Shown here one piece after another: positions 1 to 10,510 of a stretch of DNA of 64,000 nucleotides (positions within the stretch are counted from its first letter, which is position 1; the number at the start of each line of letters is the position of its first letter). The stretch lies in contig NC_134507.1 in assembly GCF_027942865.1 (NCBI RefSeq), positions 38,784,797-38,848,796 on the forward strand. The letters run 5' to 3'. A model generated the notes under the pieces. It saw only the letters and a program-made list of their open reading frames with translations, ran no database searches and was not told where the DNA came from. Both the position numbers and the translations under genes were made by a program. Origin of the DNA: Odontesthes bonariensis. Lineage: Eukaryota > Chordata > Actinopteri > Atheriniformes > Atherinopsidae.

Positions 1-16
1 CAGGTGCTGTAAGCAT
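1..16 (+). rRNA. 5S rRNA, 3' end only (cut by window edge)
   Basis: The first bases match the last 15 or so bases of the 5S genes in the following units and lead into the same T-run, which is the Pol III terminator, and the pyrimidine tract. The rest of the gene lies outside the window. Confidence 0.85.
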
Positions 17-242
17 TTTTCTCTCTTCTCTTCTCTCTGCATGTCTTTTGTTGAAACATCTGTTGATCACCCTGTGATCCATCTTGCTGATCCTGGATCT
101 GCTAAGGTGTCCCAGGTCATGGTTGCCTTTGATCCTCATACATTTAACTTTGTCCTGACAAAGGAGCAGTTCCAAAAAGTCAAACAGGGACTGCCTTTGC
201 ATTTGACGCAGTCAAACTGCATGCGCCTGGAGAAGCCAAAAG

Positions 243-320
243 GCTTACAGCACCTGGTATTCCCAGGCGGTCTCCCCATCCAAGTACTAACCAGGCCCGA
301 CTCTGCTTAGCTTCTGAGAT
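243..320 (-). pseudogene. Inverted 3' fragment of 5S rRNA gene
   Basis: On the minus strand this is the last 78 or so bases of a 5S gene, from ATCTCAGAAGC to GTGCTGTAAGC. It lacks the first 40 bases. It carries one extra base in the GGGAGACC segment (GGGGAGACC). Unlike the array 5S it has the common ACCGCCTGGG version, so it did not arise by simple inversion of the present array gene. It keeps most of the internal Pol III promoter, but with the 5' part missing it is best read as a pseudogene. Confidence 0.85.
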
Positions 321-559
321 AAAACTCTGGCTTTTAGTCTGCGAAAAGAGAGTGAAAGTGAACTCCACTTTGAGATGGCTCTGGGATTGGGCCGACTGGG
401 AGAATTGCTTGAAAAAAACCTCTACACCCAATGAGCGGTCAGAACAAAGCCTCAAGACCCCTAGTCTTTTGCACAGAGTAAAAGACAAAGCAGCCATTGA
501 ATAGGGCCCGATTGTTCCTACCTGGTCGGCCGAGGAGCCAGCGTCTCAACCAAGCAAAG

Positions 560-578
560 CTCACCGTGGGGAAGGTGG
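560..578 (+). promoter_or_regulatory. PSE of U5 snRNA gene (unit 1)
   Basis: CTCACCGTGGGGAAGGTGG lies at about -65 to -47 from the U5 start. It resembles the vertebrate proximal sequence element (TCACC followed by a purine-rich half) that binds SNAPc. There is no TATA box 20 bp downstream, as expected for a Pol II snRNA promoter. The same element recurs at 2260, 3960, 5660, 7355, 9050, 10750, 12445 and 14140. Confidence 0.6.
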
Positions 579-624
579 CTATGCCAACTAGCCTGATGCA
601 CTGCTCCCGCAGTGTCAAATACTC

Positions 625-744
625 GTACTCTGGTTTCTCTTCATAACGTACAAGTCTTTCGCCTTTTACTAAAGACTTCCGTGGAGAGCAGCATTAATGA
701 GTTGTTTCTATTTTTGGAAGGCTTTACCTTTGCGGGTGAAGCCC
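625..744 (+). ncRNA. U5 spliceosomal snRNA
   Basis: U5 is the core RNA of the U5 snRNP; its loop I holds the exon ends during splicing. The sequence has the U5 start (TACTCTGGTTTCTCTTC), the invariant loop I CGCCTTTTACTAAAG at 660-674, the GTGGAGAGCA side of stem I, the Sm site ATTTTTGG at 710-717 and a closing 3' stem-loop with arms GGCTTTACC and GGGTGAAGCC ending near 743. Length is about 118 nt, against 116 in human. The 5' end is uncertain by a few bases because TACTC occurs twice (620 and 626). All nine array copies are identical through the RNA. A PSE lies upstream. Confidence 0.93.
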
Positions 745-979
745 ATTCTGTCTGTGCAAAGGAAATCTTCTTGCTGTGCCAAGTGACTTCTCGGAGTAGA
801 GTCACCTTATTTCTTGAGACCGTGCCCATGTTCAAAGCTGGAGCGCTAAATTGTTGTTGTTTGAATGGTGCTCAGTGGAGCGGGCGGGAGTGCAAAGTTG
901 TACCATCTGAAACGGCTGAAGAGTGCTCACTGCAGCGGGTGGGCGGAGGTGCAAAGTGACGCTTTGTAGGTAAAAAAAG

Positions 980-998
980 AGCACCGCCACAAGTGCGC
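980..998 (+). promoter_or_regulatory. PSE of U2 snRNA gene (unit 1)
   Basis: AGCACCGCCACAAGTGCGC lies at about -62 to -44 from the U2 start and resembles the U5 element (CACCG, then a GTG half). GC boxes of the form GGGCGG near 882 and 941 could serve as distal elements. The element recurs in each unit (2680, 4380, 6080, 7775, 9470, 11170, 12865, 14560). The copy before the U2 at 7837 has a C-to-T change inside it, at 7780. Confidence 0.55.
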
Positions 999-1041
999 AT
1001 TGTGCCAGGAAGGGCTCTCGGACGTGAAACAGTGGAGGGTT

Positions 1042-1229
1042 ATCGCTTCTCGGCCTTTTGGCTAAGATCAAGTGTAGTATCTGTTCTTATCAGTTTAATA
1101 TCTGATACGTCCTCTATATGAGGACTACATATTAAATGGATTTTTAGGCACAGGGGTTGAAAAAGGGGCTTGCTCCGTTCACTCCACGCATCGACCCGGT
1201 ACTGCAGTGCCGCCGGGAACGGTGCACTC
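1042..1229 (+). ncRNA. U2 spliceosomal snRNA
   Basis: U2 pairs with the intron branch site. The sequence starts ATCGCTTCTCGGCCTTTTGG as in all vertebrate U2, with the branch-pairing GTAGTA, the TATCTGATACGTCCTCTAT stem-loop II start, the ATTAAATGGATTTTT segment and the 3' stem-loop IV ending CGGGAACGGTGCAC. Length is about 186-188 nt, the usual size. The Sm region reads GGATTTTTAGG and not the usual GGATTTTTGGA, and the stretch after it (to GGGGCTTGCTCC) also departs from human U2. Otherwise the fold elements are kept. A PSE and GC boxes lie upstream. Eight of nine copies are identical. Confidence 0.95.
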
Positions 1230-1596
1230 TTCCCAACTCTTGTGAAATAACAAAACCAGCGGTACATGGTGGTAGTTTCAGGGAGCCATTGTATTCTGAC
1301 TTCTAAAATGGAACTATAATCTTTAGAAAAGACGCAGTTTATGAGCACGTCGTGGGATTGAGCTTCCCTGGTTTCTCTGTATGACCATGAACACCAAACT
1401 ACACACAGAGAACAGAGGAGCTTGACAGACACACACTAAGTTATCTGAGAGTCCCATTTTCAGCTGCAGAGAACAATCACATCAGGGAAGTCGACGTGCA
1501 GGCTCAACATCAGCCTCTCAAGCCAACTCTCTGGTAAAATAGGGGCAACGTATGGTTCCAGCACCTATGTAACACATATTTGTCACGGGGACTGTG

Positions 1597-1716
1597 GCTT
1601 ACGGCCACACCGCCCTGAACACGCCCGATCTCGTCCGAACTCGGAAGCCAAGCAGGGTCGGGCCTGGTTAGTACTTGGATGGGAGACCGCTTGGGAATAC
1701 CAGGTGCTGTAAGCAT
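1597..1716 (+). rRNA. 5S ribosomal RNA
   Basis: The sequence begins GCTTACGGCCACACC and ends GTGCTGTAAGC followed by ATTTTT, the length (about 118-120 nt) and ends expected for vertebrate 5S rRNA. The internal Pol III control region (box A, intermediate element, box C) is present. The 5' and 3' ends pair to form helix I. An AT-rich CATATTTG lies about 25 bp upstream, where fish 5S genes have a TATA-like element. Compared with the usual vertebrate 5S it reads CCGAACTCGG instead of CCGATCTCGG and ACCGCTTGGG instead of ACCGCCTGGG. The changes are shared by every whole copy in the array, so they look like the type sequence here and not decay. Its partners are ribosomal proteins of the large subunit and TFIIIA. 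Confidence 0.95.
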
Positions 1717-1942
1717 TTTTCTCTCTTCTCTTCTCTCTGCATGTCTTTTGTTGAAACATCTGTTGATCACCCTGTGATCCATCTTGCTGATCCTGGATCT
1801 GCTAAGGTGTCCCAGGTCATGGTTGCCTTTGATCCTCATACATTTAACTTTGTCCTGACAAAGGAGCAGTTCCAAAAAGTCAAACAGGGACTGCCTTTGC
1901 ATTTGACGCAGTCAAACTGCATGCGCCTGGAGAAGCCAAAAG

Positions 1943-2020
1943 GCTTACAGCACCTGGTATTCCCAGGCGGTCTCCCCATCCAAGTACTAACCAGGCCCGA
2001 CTCTGCTTAGCTTCTGAGAT
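1943..2020 (-). pseudogene. Inverted 5S fragment
   Basis: Same sequence as the inverted fragment at 243, with its 3' end 228 bp past the end of the 5S gene at 1597. Confidence 0.85.
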
Positions 2021-2324
2021 AAAACTCTGGCTTTTAGTCTGCGAAAAGAGAGTGAAAGTGAACTCCACTTTGAGATGGCTCTGGGATTGGGCCGACTGGG
2101 AGAATTGCTTGAAAAAAACCTCTACACCCAATGAGCGGTCAGAACAAAGCCTCAAGACCCCTAGTCTTTTGCACAGAGTAAAAGACAAAGCAGCCATTGA
2201 ATAGGGCCCGATTGTTCCTACCTGGTCGGCCGAGGAGCCAGCGTCTCAACCAAGCAAAGCTCACCGTGGGGAAGGTGGCTATGCCAACTAGCCTGATGCA
2301 CTGCTCCCGCAGTGTCAAATACTC

Positions 2325-2444
2325 GTACTCTGGTTTCTCTTCATAACGTACAAGTCTTTCGCCTTTTACTAAAGACTTCCGTGGAGAGCAGCATTAATGA
2401 GTTGTTTCTATTTTTGGAAGGCTTTACCTTTGCGGGTGAAGCCC
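2325..2444 (+). ncRNA. U5 spliceosomal snRNA
   Basis: Identical to the copy at 625: loop I, Sm site and 3' stem-loop all present. Confidence 0.93.
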
Positions 2445-2741
2445 ATTCTGTCTGTGCAAAGGAAATCTTCTTGCTGTGCCAAGTGACTTCTCGGAGTAGA
2501 GTCACCTTATTTCTTGAGACCGTGCCCACGTTCAAAGCTGGAGCGCTAAATTGTTGTTGTTTGAATGGTGCTCAGTGGAGCGGGCGGGAGTGCAAAGTTG
2601 TACCATCTGAAACGGCTGAAGAGTGCTCACTGCAGCAGGTGGGCGGAGGTGCAAAGTGACGCTTTGTAGGCAAAAAAAGAGCACCGCCACAAGTGCGCAT
2701 TGTGCCAGGAAGGGCTCTCGGATGTGAAACAGTGGAGGGTT

Positions 2742-2929
2742 ATCGCTTCTCGGCCTTTTGGCTAAGATCAAGTGTAGTATCTGTTCTTATCAGTTTAATA
2801 TCTGATACGTCCTCTATATGAGGACTACATATTAAATGGATTTTTAGGCACAGGGGTTGAAAAAGGGGCTTGCTCCGTTCACTCCACGCATCGACCCGGT
2901 ACTGCAGTGCCGCCGGGAACGGTGCACTC
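2742..2929 (+). ncRNA. U2 spliceosomal snRNA
   Basis: Identical to the copy at 1042. One C-to-T change lies about 20 bp upstream (GATGTG for GACGTG). Confidence 0.95.
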
Positions 2930-3296
2930 TTCCCAACTCTTGTGAAATAACAAAACCAGCGGTACATGGTGGTAGTTTCAGGGAGCCATTGTATTCTGAC
3001 TTCTAAAATGGAACTATAATCTTTAGAAAAGACGCAGTTTATGAGCACGTCGTGGGATTGAGCTTCCCTGGTTTCTCTGTATGACCATGAACACCAAACT
3101 ACACACAGAGAACAGAGGAGCTTGACAGACACACACTAAGTTATCTGAGAGTCCCATTTTCAGCTGCAGAGAACAATCACATCAGGGAAGTCGACGTGCA
3201 GGCTCAACATCAGCCTCTCAAGCCAACTCTCTGGTAAAATAGGGGCAACGTATGGTTCCAGCACCTATGTAACACATATTTGTCACGGGGACTGTG

Positions 3297-3416
3297 GCTT
3301 ACGGCCACACCGCCCTGAACACGCCCGATCTCGTCCGAACTCGGAAGCCAAGCAGGGTCGGGCCTGGTTAGTACTTGGATGGGAGACCGCTTGGGAATAC
3401 CAGGTGCTGTAAGCAT
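3297..3416 (+). rRNA. 5S ribosomal RNA
   Basis: Same sequence as the copy at 1597, including the two array-specific differences and the T-run terminator. Confidence 0.95.
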
Positions 3417-3642
3417 TTTTCTCTCTTCTCTTCTCTCTGCATGTCTTTTGTTGAAACATCTGTTGATCACCCTGTGATCCATCTTGCTGATCCTGGATCT
3501 GCTAAGGTGTCCCAGGTCATGGTTGCCTTTGATCCTCATACATTTAACTTTGTCCTGACAAAGGAGCAGTTCCAAAAAGTCAAACAGGGACTGCCTTTGC
3601 ATTTGACGCAGTCAAACTGCATGTGCCTGGAGAAGCCAAAAG

Positions 3643-3720
3643 GCTTACAGCACCTGGTATTCCCAGGCGGTCTCCCCATCCAAGTACTAACCAGGCCCGA
3701 CTCTGCTTAGCTTCTGAGAT
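3643..3720 (-). pseudogene. Inverted 5S fragment
   Basis: Same sequence as the fragment at 243. A C-to-T change lies just outside it, in the preceding spacer near 3624. Confidence 0.85.
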
Positions 3721-4024
3721 AAAACTCTGGCTTTTAGTCTGCGAAAAGAGAGTGAAAGTGAACTCCACTTTGAGATGGCTCTGGGATTGGGCCGACTGGG
3801 AGAATTGCTTGAAAAAAACCTCTACACCCAATGAGCGGTCAGAACAAAGCCTCAAGACCCCTAGTCTTTTGCACAGAGTAAAAGACAAAGCAGCCATTGA
3901 ATAGGGCCCGATTGTTCCTACCTGGTCGGCCGAGGAGCCAGCGTCTCAACCAAGCAAAGCTCACCGTGGGGAAGGTGGCTATGCCAACTAGCCTGATGCA
4001 CTGCTCCCGCAGTGTCAAATACTC

Positions 4025-4144
4025 GTACTCTGGTTTCTCTTCATAACGTACAAGTCTTTCGCCTTTTACTAAAGACTTCCGTGGAGAGCAGCATTAATGA
4101 GTTGTTTCTATTTTTGGAAGGCTTTACCTTTGCGGGTGAAGCCC
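4025..4144 (+). ncRNA. U5 spliceosomal snRNA
   Basis: Identical to the copy at 625. Confidence 0.93.
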
Positions 4145-4441
4145 ATTCTGTCTGTGCAAAGGAAATCTTCTTGCTGTGCCAAGTGACTTCTCGGAGTAGA
4201 GTCACCTTATTTCTTGAGACCGTGCCCATGTTCAAAGCTGGAGCGCTAAATTGTTGTTGTTTGAATGGTGCTCAGTGGAGCGGGCGGGAGTGCAAAGTTG
4301 TACCATCTGAAACGGCTGAAGAGTGCTCACTGCAGCGGGTGGGCGGAGGTGCAAAGTGACGCTTTGTAGGTAAAAAAAGAGCACCGCCACAAGTGCGCAT
4401 TGTGCCAGGAAGGGCTCTCGGACGTGAAACAGTGGAGGGTT

Positions 4442-4629
4442 ATCGCTTCTCGGCCTTTTGGCTAAGATCAAGTGTAGTATCTGTTCTTATCAGTTTAATA
4501 TCTGATACGTCCTCTATATGAGGACTACATATTAAATGGATTTTTAGGCACAGGGGTTGAAAAAGGGGCTTGCTCCGTTCACTCCACGCATCGACCCGGT
4601 ACTGCAGTGCCGCCGGGAACGGTGCACTC
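4442..4629 (+). ncRNA. U2 spliceosomal snRNA
   Basis: Identical to the copy at 1042. Confidence 0.95.
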
Positions 4630-4996
4630 TTCCCAACTCTTGTGAAATAACAAAACCAGCGGTACATGGTGGTAGTTTCAGGGAGCCATTGTATTCTGAC
4701 TTCTAAAATGGAACTATAATCTTTAGAAAAGACGCAGTTTATGAGCACGTCGTGGGATTGAGCTTCCCTGGTTTCTCTGTATGACCATGAACACCAAACT
4801 ACACACAGAGAACAGAGGAGCTTGACAGACACACACTAAGTTATCTGAGAGTCCCATTTTCAGCTGCAGAGAACAATCACATCAGGGAAGTCGACGTGCA
4901 GGCTCAACATCAGCCTCTCAAGCCAACTCTCTGGTAAAATAGGGGCAACGTATGGTTCCAGCACCTATGTAACACATATTTGTCACGGGGACTGTG

Positions 4997-5116
4997 GCTT
5001 ACGGCCACACCGCCCTGAACACGCCCGATCTCGTCCGAACTCGGAAGCCAAGCAGGGTCGGGCCTGGTTAGTACTTGGATGGGAGACCGCTTGGGAATAC
5101 CAGGTGCTGTAAGCAT
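4997..5116 (+). rRNA. 5S ribosomal RNA
   Basis: Same sequence as the copy at 1597, including the T-run terminator. Confidence 0.95.
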
Positions 5117-5342
5117 TTTTCTCTCTTCTCTTCTCTCTGCATGTCTTTTGTTGAAACATCTGTTGATCACCCTGTGATCCATCTTGCTGATCCTGGATCT
5201 GCTAAGGTGTCCCAGGTCATGGTTGCCTTTGATCCTCATACATTTAACTTTGTCCTGACAAAGGAGCAGTTCCAAAAAGTCAAACAGGGACTGCCTTTGC
5301 ATTTGACGTAGTCAAACTGCATGCGCCTGGAGAAGCCAAAAG

Positions 5343-5420
5343 GCTTACAGCACCTGGTATTCCCAGGCGGTCTCCCCATCCAAGTACTAACCAGGCCCGA
5401 CTCTGCTTAGCTTCTGAGAT
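5343..5420 (-). pseudogene. Inverted 5S fragment
   Basis: Same sequence as the fragment at 243. Confidence 0.85.
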
Positions 5421-5724
5421 AAAACTCTGGCTTTTAGTCTGCGAAAAGAGAGTGAAAGTGAACTCCACTTTGAGATGGCTCTGGGATTGGGCCGACTGGG
5501 AGAATTGCTTGAAAAAAACCTCTACACCCAATGAGCGGTCAGAACAAAGCCTCAAGACCCCTAGTCTTTTGCACAGAGTAAAAGACAAAGCAGCCATTGA
5601 ATAGGGCCCGATTGTTCCTACCTGGTCGGCCGAGGAGCCAGCGTCTCAACCAAGCAAAGCTCACCGTGGGGAAGGTGGCTATGCCAACTAGCCTGATGCA
5701 CTGCTCCCGCAGTGTCAAATACTC

Positions 5725-5844
5725 GTACTCTGGTTTCTCTTCATAACGTACAAGTCTTTCGCCTTTTACTAAAGACTTCCGTGGAGAGCAGCATTAATGA
5801 GTTGTTTCTATTTTTGGAAGGCTTTACCTTTGCGGGTGAAGCCC
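5725..5844 (+). ncRNA. U5 spliceosomal snRNA
   Basis: Identical to the copy at 625. Confidence 0.93.
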
Positions 5845-6141
5845 ATTCTGTCTGTGCAAAGGAAATCTTCTTGCTGTGCCAAGTGACTTCTCGGAGTAGA
5901 GTCACCTTATTTCTTGAGACCGTGCCCACGTTCAAAGCTGGAGCGCTAAATTGTTGTTGTTTGAATGGTGCTCAGTGGAGCGGGCGGGAGTGCAAAGTTG
6001 TACCATCTGAAACGGCTGAAGAGTGCTCACTGCAGCGGGTGGGCGGAGGTGCAAAGTGACGCTTTGTAGGCAAAAAAAGAGCACCGCCACAAGTGCGCAT
6101 TGTGCCAGGAAGGGCTCTCGGACGTGAAACAGTGGAGGGTT

Positions 6142-6329
6142 ATCGCTTCTCGGCCTTTTGGCTAAGATCAAGTGTAGTATCTGTTCTTATCAGTTTAATA
6201 TCTGATACGTCCTCTATATGAGGACTACATATTAAATGGATTTTTAGGCACAGGGGTTGAAAAAGGGGCTTGCTCCGTTCACTCCACGCATCGACCCGGT
6301 ACTGCAGTGCCGCCGGGAACGGTGCACTC
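6142..6329 (+). ncRNA. U2 spliceosomal snRNA
   Basis: Identical to the copy at 1042. Confidence 0.95.
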
Positions 6330-6696
6330 TTCCCAACTCTTGTGAAATAACAAAACCAGCGGTACATGGTGGTAGTTTCAGGGAGCCATTGTATTCTGAC
6401 TTCTAAAATGGAACTATAATCTTTAGAAAAGACGCAGTTTATGAGCACGTCGTGGGATTGAGCTTCCCTGGTTTCTCTGTATGACCATGAACACCAAACT
6501 ACACACAGAGAACAGAGGAGCTTGACAGACACACACTAAGTTATCTGAGAGTCCCATTTTCAGCTGCAGAGAACAATCACATCAGGGAAGTCGACGTGCA
6601 GGCTCAACATCAGCCTCTCAAGCCAACTCTCTGGTAAAATAGGGGCAACGTATGGTTCCAGCACCTATGTAACACATATTTGTCACGGGGACTGTG

Positions 6697-6816
6697 GCTT
6701 ACGGCCACACCGCCCTGAACACGCCCGATCTCGTCCGAACTCGGAAGCCAAGCAGGGTCGGGCCTGGTTAGTACTTGGATGGGAGACCGCTTGGGAATAC
6801 CAGGTGCTGTAAGCAT
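6697..6816 (+). rRNA. 5S ribosomal RNA
   Basis: Same sequence as the copy at 1597. The downstream pyrimidine tract is the short (5 bp less) version. Confidence 0.95.
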
Positions 6817-7037
6817 TTTTCTCTCTTCTCTCTGCATGTCTTTTGTTGAAACATCTGTTGATCACCCTGTGATCCATCTTGCTGATCCTGGATCTGCTAA
6901 GGTGTCCCAGGTCATGGTTGCCTTTGATCCTCATACATTTAACTTTGTCCTGACAAAGGAGCAGTTCCAAAAAGTCAAACAGGGACTGCCTTTGCATTTG
7001 ACGCAGTCAAACTGCATGCGCCTGGAGAAGCCAAAAG

Positions 7038-7115
7038 GCTTACAGCACCTGGTATTCCCAGGCGGTCTCCCCATCCAAGTACTAACCAGGCCCGACTCTG
7101 CTTAGCTTCTGAGAT
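7038..7115 (-). pseudogene. Inverted 5S fragment
   Basis: Same sequence as the fragment at 243. Confidence 0.85.
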
Positions 7116-7419
7116 AAAACTCTGGCTTTTAGTCTGCGAAAAGAGAGTGAAAGTGAACTCCACTTTGAGATGGCTCTGGGATTGGGCCGACTGGGAGAAT
7201 TGCTTGAAAAAAACCTCTACACCCAATGAGCGGTCAGAACAAAGCCTCAAGACCCCTAGTCTTTTGCACAGAGTAAAAGACAAAGCAGCCATTGAATAGG
7301 GCCCGATTGTTCCTACCTGGTCGGCCGAGGAGCCAGCGTCTCAACCAAGCAAAGCTCACCGTGGGGAAGGTGGCTATGCCAACTAGCCTGATGCACTGCT
7401 CCCGCAGTGTCAAATACTC

Positions 7420-7539
7420 GTACTCTGGTTTCTCTTCATAACGTACAAGTCTTTCGCCTTTTACTAAAGACTTCCGTGGAGAGCAGCATTAATGAGTTGT
7501 TTCTATTTTTGGAAGGCTTTACCTTTGCGGGTGAAGCCC
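7420..7539 (+). ncRNA. U5 spliceosomal snRNA
   Basis: Identical to the copy at 625. Confidence 0.93.
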
Positions 7540-7836
7540 ATTCTGTCTGTGCAAAGGAAATCTTCTTGCTGTGCCAAGTGACTTCTCGGAGTAGAGTCAC
7601 CTTATTTCTTGAGACCGTGCCCATGTTCAAAGCTGGAGCGCTAAATTGTTGTTGTTTGAATGGTGCTCAGTGGAGCGGGCGGGAGTGCAAAGTTGTACCA
7701 TCTGAAACGGCTGAAGAGTGCTCACTGCAGCGGGTGGGCGGAGGTGCAAAGTGACGCTTTGTAGGCAAAAAAAGAGCACTGCCACAAGTGCGCATTGTGC
7801 CAGGAAGGGCTCTCGGACGTGAAACAGTGGAGGGTT

Positions 7837-8024
7837 ATCGCTTCTCGGCCTTTTGGCTAAGATCAAGTGTAGTATCTGTTCTTATCAGTTTAATATCTGA
7901 TACGTCCTCTATATGAGGACTATATATTAAATAGATTTTTAGGCACAGGGGTTGAAAAAGGGGCTTGCTCCGTTCACTCCACGCATCGACCCGGTACTGC
8001 AGTGCCGCCGGGAACGGTGCACTC
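7837..8024 (+). ncRNA. U2 spliceosomal snRNA, diverged copy
   Basis: This is the only U2 in the array that differs from the rest. It reads GACTATATATT for GACTACATATT and AAATAGATTTTT for AAATGGATTTTT, the second change being just before the Sm site. Its PSE also carries a change at 7780, and its 3' spacer has several more. It may be a weakened copy. The branch-pairing and stem-loop IV sequences are unchanged. Confidence 0.85.
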
Positions 8025-8391
8025 TTCCCAACTCTTGTGAAATAACAAAACCAGCTGTACATGGTGGTAGTTTCAGGGAGCCATTGTATTCTGACTTCTA
8101 AAATGGAACTATAATCTTTAGAAAAGACGCAGTTTATGAGCACGTCGTGGGATTGCGCTTCCCTGGTTTCTCTGTATGACCATGAACACCAAACTACACA
8201 CAGAGAACAGAGGAGCTTGACAGACACACACTAAGTTATCTCAGAGTCCCATTTTCAGCTGCAGAGAACAATCACATCAGGGAAGTCGACGTGCAGGCTC
8301 AACATCAGCCTCTCAAGCCAACTCTCTGGTAAAATAGGGGCAACGTATGGTTCCAGCACCTATGTAACACATATTTGTCACGGGGACTGTG

Positions 8392-8511
8392 GCTTACGGC
8401 CACACCGCCCTGAACACGCCCGATCTCGTCCGAACTCGGAAGCCAAGCAGGGTCGGGCCTGGTTAGTACTTGGATGGGAGACCGCTTGGGAATACCAGGT
8501 GCTGTAAGCAT
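8392..8511 (+). rRNA. 5S ribosomal RNA
   Basis: Same sequence as the copy at 1597, with the short downstream pyrimidine tract. Confidence 0.95.
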
Positions 8512-8732
8512 TTTTCTCTCTTCTCTCTGCATGTCTTTTGTTGAAACATCTGTTGATCACCCTGTGATCCATCTTGCTGATCCTGGATCTGCTAAGGTGT
8601 CCCAGGTCATGGTTGCCTTTGATCCTCATACATTTAACTTTGTCCTGACAAAGGAGCAGTTCCAAAAAGTCAAACAGGGACTGCCTTTGCATTTGACGCA
8701 GTCAAACTGCATGCGCCTGGAGAAGCCAAAAG

Positions 8733-8810
8733 GCTTACAGCACCTGGTATTCCCAGGCGGTCTCCCCATCCAAGTACTAACCAGGCCCGACTCTGCTTAG
8801 CTTCTGAGAT
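8733..8810 (-). pseudogene. Inverted 5S fragment
   Basis: Same sequence as the fragment at 243. Confidence 0.85.
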
Positions 8811-9114
8811 AAAACTCTGGCTTTTAGTCTGCGAAAAGAGAGTGAAAGTGAACTCCACTTTGAGATGGCTCTGGGATTGGGCCGACTGGGAGAATTGCTT
8901 GAAAAAAACCTCTACACCCAATGAGCGGTCAGAACAAAGCCTCAAGACCCCTAGTCTTTTGCACAGAGTAAAAGACAAAGCAGCCATTGAATAGGGCCCG
9001 ATTGTTCCTACCTGGTCGGCCGAGGAGCCAGCGTCTCAACCAAGCAAAGCTCACCGTGGGGAAGGTGGCTATGCCAACTAGCCTGATGCACTGCTCCCGC
9101 AGTGTCAAATACTC

Positions 9115-9234
9115 GTACTCTGGTTTCTCTTCATAACGTACAAGTCTTTCGCCTTTTACTAAAGACTTCCGTGGAGAGCAGCATTAATGAGTTGTTTCTA
9201 TTTTTGGAAGGCTTTACCTTTGCGGGTGAAGCCC
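9115..9234 (+). ncRNA. U5 spliceosomal snRNA
   Basis: Identical to the copy at 625. Confidence 0.93.
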
Positions 9235-9531
9235 ATTCTGTCTGTGCAAAGGAAATCTTCTTGCTGTGCCAAGTGACTTCTCGGAGTAGAGTCACCTTAT
9301 TTCTTGAGACCGTGCCCATGTTCAAAGCTGGAGCGCTAAATTGTTGTTGTTTGAATGGTGCTCAGTGGAGCGGGCGGGAGTGCAAAGTTGTACCATCTGA
9401 AACGGCTGAAGAGTGCTCACTGCAGCAGGTGGGCGGAGGTGCAAAGTGACGCTTTGTAGGCAAAAAAAGAGCACCGCCACAAGTGCGCATTGTGCCAGGA
9501 AGGGCTCTCGGACGTGAAACAGTGGAGGGTT

Positions 9532-9719
9532 ATCGCTTCTCGGCCTTTTGGCTAAGATCAAGTGTAGTATCTGTTCTTATCAGTTTAATATCTGATACGT
9601 CCTCTATATGAGGACTACATATTAAATGGATTTTTAGGCACAGGGGTTGAAAAAGGGGCTTGCTCCGTTCACTCCACGCATCGACCCGGTACTGCAGTGC
9701 CGCCGGGAACGGTGCACTC
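9532..9719 (+). ncRNA. U2 spliceosomal snRNA
   Basis: Identical to the copy at 1042. Confidence 0.95.
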
Positions 9720-10086
9720 TTCCCAACTCTTGTGAAATAACAAAACCAGCGGTACATGGTGGTAGTTTCAGGGAGCCATTGTATTCTGACTTCTAAAATG
9801 GAACTATAATCTTTAGAAAAGACGCAGTTTATGAGCACGTCGTGGGATTGAGCTTCCCTGGTTTCTCTGTATGACCATGAACACCAAACTACACACAGAG
9901 AACAGAGGAGCTTGACAGACACACACTAAGTTATCTGAGAGTCCCATTTTCAGCTGCAGAGAACAATCACATCAGGGAAGTCGACGTGCAGGCTCAACAT
10001 CAGCCTCTCAAGCCAACTCTCTGGTAAAATAGGGGCAACGTATGGTTCCAGCACCTATGTAACACATATTTGTCACGGGGACTGTG

Positions 10087-10206
10087 GCTTACGGCCACAC
10101 CGCCCTGAACACGCCCGATCTCGTCCGAACTCGGAAGCCAAGCAGGGTCGGGCCTGGTTAGTACTTGGATGGGAGACCGCTTGGGAATACCAGGTGCTGT
10201 AAGCAT
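10087..10206 (+). rRNA. 5S ribosomal RNA
   Basis: Same sequence as the copy at 1597, with the long downstream pyrimidine tract. Confidence 0.95.
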
Positions 10207-10432
10207 TTTTCTCTCTTCTCTTCTCTCTGCATGTCTTTTGTTGAAACATCTGTTGATCACCCTGTGATCCATCTTGCTGATCCTGGATCTGCTAAGGTGT
10301 CCCAGGTCATGGTTGCCTTTGATCCTCATACATTTAACTTTGTCCTGACAAAGGAGCAGTTCCAAAAAGTCAAACAGGGACTGCCTTTGCATTTGACGCA
10401 GTCAAACTGCATGCGCCTGGAGAAGCCAAAAG

Positions 10433-10510
10433 GCTTACAGCACCTGGTATTCCCAGGCGGTCTCCCCATCCAAGTACTAACCAGGCCCGACTCTGCTTAG
10501 CTTCTGAGAT
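10433..10510 (-). pseudogene. Inverted 5S fragment
   Basis: Same sequence as the fragment at 243. Confidence 0.85.
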
